Source: Trogon surrucura
Lineage: Eukaryota > Chordata > Aves > Trogoniformes > Trogonidae
DNA length: 64,000 bases
Direction of reading: 5' to 3'
NCBI GenBank assembly: GCA_020746105.1
Contig: CM036618.1
Span: forward strand, 113,467,308-113,531,307
The translations under genes and the position numbers were made by a program. The notes below the pieces were generated by a model. That model saw nothing but the letters and a program-made list of their open reading frames with translations. It had not been told where the DNA came from and made no database searches. Shown one piece after another: positions 11,586-23,178 of the stretch; the stretch's first letter is position 1; each line of letters begins with the position of its first letter.

Positions 11586-11835
11586 TTAAATTGTGCCAGG
11601 GGAGTTCAGGTTAGATATTAGGAAGAATTTCTTTACTGAAAGGGTTGTCAGCCATTGGAACAGGCTGCTCAGGGACGGGGTTGAGTCACCGTCCCTGGAG
11701 GTGTTTGAGAGACAAGTAGATGTTGCATTGGGGGACATAGTTTAGTAGGTTGACAGGGCTGGGACGAAGGCTGGACTCGATGATCTTCAAGGTCTCTTCC
11801 AGCTGAAACTATTCTGTGGTTCTGTGATTCTATGA
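11586..11835 (+). mobile_element. 5'-truncated CR1 3' end
   Basis: Plus-strand CR1 piece. From 11605 to the TAG at 11743-11745 the last 46 codons of the reverse transcriptase stay open, with the conserved HWNRL segment and a terminus reading VALGDIV. The 3' UTR stem (11770-11775 with 11798-11803) and three degenerate octamers at the end are present. The C-terminus places it in a different subfamily from the two long copies, close to the piece at 57043-57292. Confidence 0.93.
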
Positions 11836-14800
11836 AAGCTGGGCATTACAGCCAAAAACTAAGTTCCTTGAGGTGAGGGCCTCAACGAGAAAAGACAAGT
11901 CAGATCAGAAACTGCGGTGCGTTCATCTCTGTCTCTCCCTGTTAAGTCTCAGGAAGGGGTTATCTGCAGCTGGGCACAGTTGCTCACCTAGTGTAGGCAT
12001 TACTTTGGAAAAAAAAAGTGACAAAAAGGATGTGACATCATATTTGTACAGATTGTTCTTGCAGTCACCAGCATCAGGCCGAGGCAAGCCCATTCACCCC
12101 TAAATTTGCATCTCGAAGGAGATTGATTTTGGTCTACTAGAAGACATGAACTTCAAGTGATGTTTTTCTCTCCAGCTGGGGTAGGTATATAAGGTGTCTC
12201 TCCCACTTGTTTTCTTTCCCAAATGGACTTGTCAGCATCCAGCCAAGGATTTCAGTGTTGCTGCAACCTCTCTCCCTGTAGAGCCATCTCAGCCACTTTG
12301 CTCTGCATGGTTTCTCACTTGCACAAAGCATGGTAGGAGCATAATAACCTCAAAGACATCTACATCTACGTCACTTGGAGTGCCAGCTTGCAGGGAACAG
12401 ACAGCTAAAAAGCGATGAAATATTCTTATTTTAGTGAGAAAGCAGGTTAAAAGGAAATGTTGGGAATTGCCAAGATTTTCAGAGAGCAAGCAGATACCCT
12501 GAAGAAATCCAACTAATAAGAAAAGTTGAAAATTCCCTATCTGAAAATCAGACCCTTTAAAGCACATCACAATGCAAACCTCAAGGCTCTTATCTGTATC
12601 ATAAAACATTCTGGAAAGTCTAAGCAGAGGGCGAACTTCATAGGACATCCCACAGGAGATAGGGCAGTTCTTGGCATTCTGCAAAAGGCTTGAAGAGTAG
12701 AAGGATAATTTCAAACACCAGAGATTCTGCCTGACTGATTTCTCTACCTGTAGCAGTAAGAAACACTAACTAAATTAACAGACCAAGTACTTTCTTGTCA
12801 TGTACGTTCAGTCTACCTTATTAATTATGGTTTCATTCATTTGCTGCACGATTCTTGCTGGTCACTAGATGTCACTAATAACGAACAAGAAAGAGGAAAA
12901 GCAAGGGCGGGGCAAGGAGGGGGAAATTTCTTGGGGAGGGAAATTTTTACAAATAGTGCTTGGGAGTGCCTGGGGCCAGACCACTGTTAGCAAAGGAGTG
13001 GCACTCAAGCACATGCATAGCTTAGAGTGAAGCTTTAATTGGAGTTACGAGAGTGCCTTGGTTTTGTGATGGTGTCAAATGCACTCTGGTTTCAATGAAC
13101 TGGGAGTCCTGGCTGTAATGTGCTTCTGAAGGAGAGATACCATTACTTGTCCACTTCTGTAAGCAGGAGTGTTATCATCAAGAACAAAGAGCAGTGAAGG
13201 TCTTAGCTCTGATGTTTCTGTTGCCTGCCCTAGAAGCACTTTACACAAAATAGGTCTGGAGCCCAGGAGTTCTTTACAGTGTTGAGAACGTGTATGAACA
13301 TGTTCCCAGTGACGAAGTGGACAACTGTTATTGCCAGAGCATTCCCAAAGTGACAAGGTGCCACACGTCACTTACCCATTTTTTTCCAGCGCGTGGAAGC
13401 CTTCCTTCCCTATTTCCCGCCGCTGGAGGCAAAAGTGTGGACCTGAGCAGGCCAGTGTAAAACGCTTATCCCCAGCTGCCAAGTCGCTCCACAGAGGTCT
13501 TCTCAGGAGTCCCTGTGAGATGGGGACAGACAGCACACTGCCTGTCCTCCAAGGAGACCAGGGCAGCGCTGTGTCATATGGAGTCATACGAGACTCTGGC
13601 ATGCTTTTACTCCAGCATGGTCCAGCCTTGAGTATGCCTTTGATCTGACTTTTTGTAATACATATAAAAGTCTTGACGGCAATGTACGATGCATCCTCTG
13701 ACACAGTGCCCATTGCTTTTGGAGGAGCAGCCAGCAGACATCATATACTTCAAGGGATTTTGGGGAACTCACTGCTTGTTAGTCCATGCCTTAGTGCTGA
13801 TTTAATCCAATAAGTGCAACTACCATCACACCATTAGTTTGATGAATAGATACAGCCAAAGCCTTAAGATGTGTTTAGCTCAGGAGGAAATCCATTAGGG
13901 AGTGAAGGTCATCTAGACCCCCTCATCCATATGTTAACTGCATCCAGCTCTGCTGTTTAGGGCACTTTCAAGTTACATTTCTTTCAGCCCTAGTCTGTGT
14001 CTTCACTGGGAACATAGGTGAGTTGTGCCAGAAAGACAAACTTTCCCTGGGATGCAACTAGTCAAGCATAACCTCAGGTCCACATCCTGTGGTTAGAGAT
14101 TTGTGGATCTCCTTGCATGTACCGTCGGGTCTGCTCATTTCCAGCTCGTTGTCTCACTCCTATGTGCCCGCTGAATTTGGCAGCTTATGGGGACATAAGG
14201 ATGGGCTGAACAAGAATGTACTTCATGCTGACCTGCTCAGCGATGTGCAAAATGTGTAGAGGCTTCTAGCAAGGCATAAGGAGAGGAGACTCTCCCATTC
14301 CCCTTCTCTCAGGACAGCAAGAGGAACGTATGCCATCAGCAAAGGGAGAGACAGAAAGACTGACAATTAGAAGTTGAGAAATTAAGCTGAGACTTTTAAT
14401 TTGTAAAGCTGAGTACACTGATTTTCTGACAACCTTTCCTGAAGAAGTTCTGCTACATCCACAGGCTGGCGAGGTAACCTCTGCATCCCCAGACAGGACA
14501 ACTGGTAACCAGCTGTCTCCTTGTTTCTTTTCATTCCGCGACTAGTTTTGTTGATTTGTTTTGTTTCTTGGCAGAAATATCTGCCAGATACCAGTGTTTT
14601 CAGCCAGTGATAAAATCCCAACATTTCAAAAGTCGTTTTTGTTTTAAATCGAATTTCAACAGAAAATGCTCTTCCCTCTCCTTCCTTCAGAAATAATGAG
14701 AATAATCATATTGGATGATCTTGACTACATCAAATAATTTTGTTTCAACAATACCTAAATGCTCCATTTCCATAAGGTACACACATCTTTCTCCTATAAT

Positions 14801-15525
14801 AACAAAGCATTATGCCAGCAAATATTAAAAACATCACTGAAATATAATATTAAAATTAATATTTGATATTAACCTAGAAGTTTGAGTGAAATTAATGAAA
14901 ACGGGTGAGTTGAAAGAGGAATTTATTTACTTTACCTCAGCAGGATGAGATGATTTAGCATTACCAAGAGAAAGATAGCAAAAATTTTTTTTCCTGTACT
15001 TTTTGTGTTCTAGCTTGTGATTTTATCAAGACTTTTACACTTTTGAGATGATGAAAGGGAAATGCCCTGTTCTGGAGACAAACTGTTGTGCTGGAAAAGC
15101 TCCATTAAATACAGCTTCTAAAACTTCCTCAAGGCCACCACTTCTCCTGCCCTGATCCCTTCCCGCACTCTGCTATAGCTGATATCTGTGTCACATCAAA
15201 AGCTCAGTGTCTAAGCAAGCGTGACTCTGCTGGGTGACTAGCGTGACCTCTGCCCAGGTCCATTTTCACCCCGGTTACCCTGGAGGGGAACAATGGGTTC
15301 AAGCCACCAAACACCGTCGTTACAGGGCAGCCACCTCCTGCAGTGGAAGAGAAGCCAGGAGGAAGGCAGAAGCAGTGGAGGATGATGGTTTCCACCACCA
15401 CCAGCCTTTCAACCGGCTAAGGCTCTTCCTGACATGTGGTGTTAGAGCGTGATGCTGTTCAGGACACTTACATCTGACTGACAGTGGTGAGAAATTGGGG
15501 GTCACAGGCAGAACACGGGGCAGTG
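11836..15525. other. Unique non-coding DNA
   Basis: No gene recognised. The longest frame is 141 codons (12289-12714, minus) and looks like chance. AT-rich sequence at about 14640-14960 has few runs or repeats. A segment near 13885-13960 faintly recalls an old CR1 3' end but is too weak to call. Confidence 0.5.
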
Positions 15526-16240
15526 ATCATAGAATCACAGAATTGTCAAGGTTGGAAGCGATCTTAAAGATCATCTAGTTCCAACTCCCCTGCCATGGGC
15601 AGGGACATCTCCCACTAGACCAGATTGCCCAGAGCCCCATCCAGCCTGGCCTTGAACACTTCCAGGGATGGGGCTTCCACCACCTCTCTGGGCAACCTGT
15701 TCCAGTGTCTCACCACCCTCATGGTGAAGAACTTCTTCCTAACATCCAATCTGAACCGATCCATCTCTAGCTTCAATCCATTCCCCCTAGTCCTATCACT
15801 AACCCGACATCCTAAAAAGACCCTCACCAGCTTTCTTGTAGGCTCCGTTGAGATACTGGAAGGCCACAATAAGGTCTCCTCAGAGCCTTCTTTTCTGCAG
15901 ACTGAACAACCCCAACTCTCTCTGTCTTCATAGAAGAGGTGCTCCAGCCCTCTGATCATCATCGTGGCCCTTCTCTGGACACGCTCCAGCATGTCCATAT
16001 CTTTCTTGTGCTGTGGGCTCCAGAACTGGATGCAGTATTCCAGGTGAGGTCTCATGAGAGTGGAGTAGAGGGGGAGAATCACCTCCCTTGACCTGCTGGC
16101 CACACACCTCTTGATGCAGCCCAGGACACAATTGGCTTTCTGGGCTGCAAGTGCACACTGACAGCTCATGTTGAGCTTCTCGTCCACCAGATCACCAAGT
16201 CCTGGTCCATATCTCCTTTCAGCTCCAGCCCACTGCACAG
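15526..16240 (-). mobile_element. 5'-truncated CR1 fragment, third subfamily
   Basis: Minus-strand CR1 with two degenerate octamers at 15526-15543, a 3' UTR with a 7-bp stem (15551-15557 with 15579-15585), and about 200 codons of reverse transcriptase C-terminus. The protein end reads LDGALGNLV, unlike the GI(I/V) ending of the long copies or the GDIV ending of the pieces at 11.6 and 57 kb. The 5' break is near 16240. Confidence 0.95.
15615..16238 (-). pseudogene. CR1 ORF2 C-terminal fragment with compensating frameshifts
   Basis: An open frame of 207 codons covering the thumb and C-terminal region of the CR1 reverse transcriptase, from the [13 protein letters not shown] segment to the natural stop. 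Its middle part, which should resemble [19 protein letters not shown], instead reads [16 protein letters not shown]. The normal frame returns by about [11 protein letters not shown]. This pattern means one indel shifted the frame and a second restored it. The catalytic FADD lies upstream of the truncation, so no activity is possible. Confidence 0.85.
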
Positions 16241-19200
16241 TCTCCTCCTTTGCTGTATGGCAATTTCAGCAGCCATATATGTGTCCTCTTTGTGGTCCAT
16301 GTACCAGAACTTTGCAAGCCAGGTTATATTCACTCTATTCCTCTATGTGAGAATTCCTATAAGCTCCAATGAGGAGAGGAATAGTGAATTTCAGCAATTA
16401 TGAAGCTATGTAAGCAGAAAACTCACGGCTCTAAAACGTACAGAGACACTTGCTAGGCTTCTCAATAATCCATGGACCAGTAAGGGGCTGACAAGCAATG
16501 CATCATTCTTCCTATCTGGAATGAATTGATTCTGTCACCAGCAAACTAAATGCAATCAAGTTCTTGACTTGAATCATAAATCGTACTTAAGTCACAGTTA
16601 GCAGTAAAGTGAAGTGAAGCAGATAAAAAAAAAAAAGTCTGGCAAAGGGATGGACCAACAAATAGTCTTCAATAAGGAAGGGAAATTGAAATATTTTATT
16701 TCAGTATGTGGAATACTCTCCAGTTTTCAGGATTCAATGCATGTAGAGAGTTCTAACATGTTAATATGATATATCCTGTATTTTCCCCATATATCCAGAG
16801 TGCCTGACCAAGCAATTATTAGGGTGTCTAAGTTCTGGGGGCCTAGGTCTGATCTGCTGAGAAAAAGTCTCTTATTATTTTAGCAGGGAAATCTGCTGGC
16901 TAGACAGACATTGTGACAAAAGTTCTTGCAAAAAAAACCCTCCACATGGGGGAAATCTACAGAGCGAGGACCCTGCTGTATAAGGAGAGACTGACTGCAG
17001 TTGTGCAGCAGTTCACCAGATCTAATTGTCCTTTCTCCTGAAAACTGTGTCTGAAAAGGTGTTACCAGGGAGTTTGTCCTGGCAAGACGTGCAGAGAAGG
17101 GGGAGAGTGTGGTAAAGGTTCCCTTCCACACTGGCCGCAGTCAACAAGTAGTGTAGTCACCTGGCTGGGAGATGGGTCTCTCTATGAAATGACATTAATG
17201 AAAAAGGTCTTTGCAATGCGTAAACACTAGGTGACAGGAGAACCGGTTGGTAGAGAGTAGCAGACACAGTCAGGTGCATTGAGAAAAGGTGTTGAGGCTT
17301 CTTCTGCTGGGAACTGGAGCAGAAGGGCGGGCTTTTCCCCTCTTTGCTGTCAACGGGAATATTGACACTGAGTTTGCTCTTCATTTCTTGGCAGAGGTAC
17401 CTCTGGTGCAGGCCTTGCTTGTGACTTGCAGCCTGCTGAGTGTGTCTCTGCTACACTAGCTCAGCTGTTGGGAGGAGAAGGAGAAGGTCACCTGAGAAGC
17501 AAGGATGCTCTGGGTAATCTGATAACAGGAGGTGCCTTAAGTCAGGGGACTCAACCATATTCCCTTCTGAGCATACTCGGTCAAGGGGCAATCCGTGGAG
17601 ACCTCCAGGATAGCCAGGGCCTCCTTTGCTCTCCCCTCTGTTACTCTCAGGGCTGTCTTTCCAGATGCAGACAGACTTTTTTATCCAGATGGTCATCCTA
17701 CATCCTTGGGCACCAGGACAGTTCATCTCATGTTTGGTCTCTTTCATCAGCGTTCTTGAGCATTTGTTGACTCAAGCCAGTCTGCAGGCTGAGGAGAAGA
17801 CAAATTGCTTTGGTCTTGGCCTGGCATCTTCCATTTGGGTCCACCTTTCCATCACCTCCAGCTCTTTCTCTGTCTCTTCCCTTCTCTCTTTCTACATGCA
17901 AAGGAGATCTATAGTTCACAGCAGGTCATCGCCTGTCCACTCCCTGCCAACAGCCATGCGCTTTAGCATTGAAAAAACTGCCAGGGACAAACACAGCCCT
18001 GATCTGTGAGCAGGCAAACACTTCACTTGACTGAAGATCTGTTTAGTCTCCCAGACATCACTAGCAAGAAAGTTAAAATGATAAAAAGCTGCGTCAATTA
18101 ATAAAAGCTGAGCATTGACCTAAAGGCTTCCATTTAACAAGAACTTTTTAAAATTAAACATCTTACACCCAGACCTTGGAAGGGTACAGGACAGCTGAGA
18201 CTTTCTGCAACTGATCAAGCATTCAGATTTTATCACCGAGTATTGAAAGGCTCTTGATTCACTTGATTTATGCCAAGTTCAAACATTTTCCTGTCTGACT
18301 TTGCTCTCAGCAAAAGCAATGATGAAATCATCCAAGTTTAGTTCCAGACAGGATCAGCTAAGATTCCTGTGTTAAGTATTTCAAGATCCATTTAGACCAA
18401 ACTCTCGCAGCCGGAGAATAGCACTTCATCAACACATCAGACATCATGAGTGGGGGAAGTACAAGCAACTTTCTTCACCTAAGCTTTACCAAACAAAACA
18501 GAAAGAAAAATGTTGCATTATTTCTTAATTGACTTAGGAATAGGACTGATTAAAAGGTGTGTGACAGAATGTATTGCTCCTTGAAAATGCTATTTCATCA
18601 AAATAAGATACTTGTGGATGCATTAATTTCAAAGGAAACTTGTTTTTGAATCAAGGCTGGAAATAAAAAAATTCAAGCATTCCTTTCTGAACCTGTTATC
18701 TCTGAGATCTCCTGGGGCATGGCTGCAAGCCCACAGCGCTGGAGATGGTGCTTGCTTCATAATGAAGGAGCCAGAGACTTGTAAACCTGTCAGCCTAGCT
18801 ACGATGCCCAGAACGACACTGACATGCACTCGTTTCTGAGACAAGTCCTTAATGAAGACTAATTGGAGGGGTAAAAGCAGTCAAGTCGCAGTCATCAAGA
18901 ACACATCATGCCAGAGCAAAGTGATGGCATTTCTTTGCCTGGGTGACCTGCTTGAAGGGGAAAGTGGTGGATATCAGGGAGGATATCAGTTAACAGGAGT
19001 GAGGTCTTCTAATGCTGTGACCAGCAAAGCTAGTTAATAAATGGTGTGGATGAAGTCACCAGGAAGCACTAGCAATGGTTGATTCTAATTAATAGATTTA
19101 TTAAATACAGAAATTATTAACTGACACGACCCAGACAAAATTTGAGAGATTGAGGGGACAAGATCTGTTTGGGCTGGACTGTGTGAATGATAGAAATAGC

Positions 19201-19278
19201 CTGAAGTCCTTCAGGTGACATTCATTAAAGGCACACTGGATATGACGGGCAGGGCAGGAGAATTCAGCAGCCTAAAAA

Positions 19279-19306
19279 TGACACTAAGAATGTGACACTA
19301 AGAATC
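19279..19306. repeat. 14-bp tandem duplication, two copies
   Basis: The unit TGACACTAAGAAT plus one base occurs twice in a row, differing only in its last base. Probably slippage. Confidence 0.8.
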
Positions 19307-21379
19307 AGTGAGACCTTGGGTGTCGGAGTGCAAAGGACGAATGGCTGGGTATGGTGAATGCACTGGTGAAAAGACAGTTGGTTTGGAGAGAGGCAAAGAG
19401 CAGTGCAAGTTGAAAGACAGTGCTTTTCTTCCAGTCGCCTCAGACCTGGCAAGGTCTTGACTCAAGTGTTGTGCCTGAATTTGAAGTTGTGTTTCAAGAG
19501 CCATGCAGAGGCACTGCAAAAAAGCCAGTGCAGAAGCATAAGAGAGGTCACATGCAATACGCAGTATGTGAGGAAAGATCTGGTTATCCCAGCAAAGAAG
19601 AGACTGGGCTGAGACTTTCCATGATTTTTTAGTAGGTAAAAGGTGTAGTAAAGGGATAAGAGGCTCTCTTTATTGGGGCTAGGAGGAGAAAACCAAAAAA
19701 AACTCACAGAAACTCCTGATTTTCATGAGCACTTCTTGTGCTTTCTCGTGGCCTAACCAGTTGACGTCGAATAAGAATTTTGATTCCACCAAAGCAGGTT
19801 ACTTCTATCAACCTGCAGTGCTGCATTTCTGGTTTTGCTCCAGTTCATGTTTCTGACGGAATGATGTTGGAGATGGGTATGTTTTGGAGTGCCAGATTTC
19901 CTCACCACCTGGAGACAACAACGTTGACTCGATCTGCCAGGAGGCATCAGTGCTCCGTGACGGATGTGCATCACTCCTCTCATGAATTAGGGAGGTGGTG
20001 TGATGTACGAGGCAGGTTAGGATGCTTCAGATGCATCACTTTTTGTGGAATTCTGTTCTTCTTATTGCAAGAAGTGGTAAAACACCCTTGAAGAGAAAGC
20101 TGTATACAAAGCTCTCAGAATGGGCAGCCTTTTTTCAGTGTCACATGCAAATACATCTTCACACTGGTAGGAACCTTAGTTTGTCCTTGATACTCGTGAA
20201 AAGGATATCCGAATTAATGCTGTCTTGTTTTGCATTTCTCAGTACAACATAAATTAATTTTCAATTAGAAAATTTATTCCATATTTCATGGCATTCTTTG
20301 GTAGAAACAGGGCTTTGATTTTCACCTCCTAATACATTTATGCCAACTCGTTGATGTGAGCCTCAGATCCACCATGACCAGCTGGCAATTTCCCACAGTC
20401 AAAGGCAAATTTTTCAAAATACGCATTTGTAAAAGATATTTTTTCTGCAGTAACATTACATTAATTCCAGGTATTCAGGAGTATATCTTGTGTCTGGCAC
20501 TTTCCTTTAAGATGTGCATCTAATGAATTGTCCATAGCTTCAATCTTCCCCCAAATTACCTTCTCATTTAGACAGCTCTAATGAATACAAATTAACTTAA
20601 CATTTCAGCTCTGACACCTCTAACCAGTCATCTAACTAATGCATGGTACCTGGTGGCAGTTTAGGTACAGCCTGCAAGTCCTTCTCCTGAAAGAAGCTAA
20701 AAAAAAAAATAACAAAATGAGAAAGAAATCAAAAGTGGGAAGAAGACAACACTTCACTTTGAGCAGTTGTTGGAAGCTTCTGGAGCATCTTTGTTCAGTG
20801 ACCGCCCCAGAAGAGACCAGCCCATGCTGGAATGGCTAGTTTCATGGGTTTTTTTCTAGCCCTTCTCTCAAAACAATTTCTCTCTCTGATTTCTCAATTC
20901 AAGAAGCAGCAGTACAGTACCTCATGACCAATTCAGAGGCACAAGCTGGAATCTGTAGTTCTTTGGGTACCCCACCATCCTTATGTTGATCCCTAGCCCT
21001 CGATCACACCCAGGGAAGGACTCTTCAGCCCTGCACTCTCAGGAATTTATCTTTTCTGAGCTCAATGTCTTTGCCATGTGTCAGAGCACACTAGCTTGAA
21101 AACATCAGGGCATACAATGATCCAATATGTTGCAAGAACAGGGTTTGTCCAACTCTGGGTTCAGTGGTGAGCTCGTTAGCAGATGTTAAGTGGTTCAGCA
21201 CCATCCCGTCCATTACACCAGATGCAATGGGATCCTGACTGTTGAGTTTCTCTATGAAATGTGTTGATTTTATTTTGTGTGTATAATTGAAAACATGCTC
21301 CTCCTCAGAAACGGTAATGATTCAATTACTTTAAAGTTAACAGTCAGAGTATTTACCTTAAGATTCTAAGCTGTAATGC

Positions 21380-21398
21380 AAAAAAAAAAAAAAAAAAA
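21380..21398. repeat. Homopolymer (A)19
   Basis: An uninterrupted run of 19 A. No retrocopied gene was recognised upstream of it on the plus strand. Confidence 0.85.
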
Positions 21399-22769
21399 TT
21401 GGGGTAGACATATTAGACACTGTTTCTATTCAGCTAAGATTAATATTTCCCTTCAAGTTAAAACACTTTATTTTCTGACAGACATTATGTGTGATATACA
21501 GCCATGTGAATTAATAAAGAACCACCTCCCTCTGACTTAGTTTTTCCTGCTGAGTCTGATAATGAAATTTATTCTTCTTTGATATCCTCAATTAAAGTAA
21601 GTTAAGAACCAGAGTGTGGCTTCAATTATTCCTTGGACTGAACGTATTTTCTTTGTGCTCCATCGGTAGCGAAGTGCATGACCCTGTTTCACCTTGATCT
21701 TCAGAACCATGCTGGTTTGCTGGGAATAGAGAGAGAAAGGAATCAGTATGGACCAAAGCTTGCTGGAACCAACAAGAACCTTCCCTTTAGTGTCAGCATG
21801 CTTTCATTCCGCCCCTTTCATAGCAGATTTTTCTGAAAGAGCTGAGTTCCCCTTTAGGAGCAGGTGGGAGGCTGCCTGGGAAAATCTGTTGGAAAATGCT
21901 GAGCAGAACCAGCAGGGAGTAGAGGTTTCTGGAGGAGCTGAGAGGAGATTTCCTGAGGCATGCTTTCAAAGATCAGTTCCCACCTGTTTTCCTACTGAGC
22001 AGGCTGCCAAGATGTAATGGCCCCTGAGAGATGTTCCTCAGGCTTGTCTTGGAGGATGGGTCCAGCAGAGATTTGTGACTGTCAGCTCTGCTGAAACATC
22101 CCAGTTGCAGTCTTGGTTATTAATTACCACACATCTAACCCACAAGAGGTCTGGATTTACCTTCTGGCCCTACTTATTGCACATACATCATTTGGAATAC
22201 AGGACAATATCGAAGCCCAGCAGGTAGTGTTGGTGTCCACAGGACTCTTCATGTGCTTCCCAGGCTCTGCAGTGTTGGAGGCTGTGGATGACTCACACAA
22301 AACTGTTTTTCTCTTTCCCACCAGTGCAGTGGTGACAGTGCTCCTGACCTTCCCCAGGGTGAGCAATGCAGTGCAGGAGTCAGGCTATTGTAATGCTGGA
22401 AGAGTAAAATTGGTGCGCGTATGTGTGGACCAAGCCTAAAAGTCCCTGGCACATTATTTAAGCTTAAAGCCACAGATGATCTGTTTTTTTTCCACAGCGG
22501 AGGAGACAGGATTTTAGGAGTTTCCTTCAAGAAACAAGCATATCAAGAGCTCCAAGTTAATGTAAGACTCTGAGATCCAGGAATTATGGTGCACTTTCCT
22601 GAAGAAGAGGGAAAGTTCATCACCTGCACATACTAGACCAACTACAACAGCCTGATTCACTCCTCACCACGGCTGCACAAAGCAAGACTAAAAGACTTGT
22701 CAACCTGAAGACTTCTTGCTAATTGCAGAACCTACCTTGCCCACTTGAAGAATATGTATTTCATTATTT

Positions 22770-23178
22770 TGAGCCAACAATGTGTCCCCGTGACCATCTT
22801 GGGGTGCATTAAGAGGAGTGTGGCCACCAGGTCAAGAGCTCTGAGATGGTGGAGCCTCACCTGGAGTACTGTGTCCAATTCTGGGCCCTCCAGTTTAAGA
22901 CGAACAAGGAACTACTGGTGAAAGCCCCTGGAAAACAGGAGGTTCAAGCTAAACATAAGGAAATACTTTTTCACTGTGAGGGTGACAGAGCACTGGAACA
23001 GGCTGCCCAGAGAGGTTGTGGAGTCTCCTTCTCTGGAGACATTAAAAACCCGCCTGGACGCGTTCCAGTGTGACCTACTGTAGGTCATCCTGCTCTGGCA
23101 GGGCGGTTGGACTAGATGATCTCCAGAGGTCCCTTCCAACCTCTGACATTCTGTGATTCTGAGTGATTCTGTGATTCA
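22770..23178 (+). mobile_element. CR1 3' fragment with internal deletions
   Basis: Plus-strand CR1 piece starting in the segment that encodes MSQQCAL and running to the terminal ATTCTGTG octamers (23150-23178, one interrupted by an extra GAG). Compared with the long copies, about 30 bp are missing near 22840, between the SRSRE and LVRPHLEYC segments. A larger deletion of roughly 250 bp lies near 22920, joining the KKDRELL segment to the segment just before the HWNRLP motif. The 3' UTR stem is intact (23105-23111 with 23135-23141). Confidence 0.92.

Larger units (their letters stand above)
16241..22769. other. Unique non-coding DNA, 6.5 kb
   Basis: No gene or sizeable repeat recognised. Short frames (up to 127 codons, 17626-18009 plus) have no known motif. 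It includes a 14-bp tandem pair at 19279-19306 and an A19 run at 21380-21398. Confidence 0.5.

Noticed and set aside
12862-12876. TCACTAGATGTCACT, similar to the CTCF core site
   Set aside because: It differs from the usual core at informative bases, and one weak motif in 64 kb is expected by chance.
13885-13960. Faint resemblance to an old CR1 3' end (AAGGTCATCTAGACCCC)
   Set aside because: Only about 20 bp match, with no octamers and no coding homology next to it.
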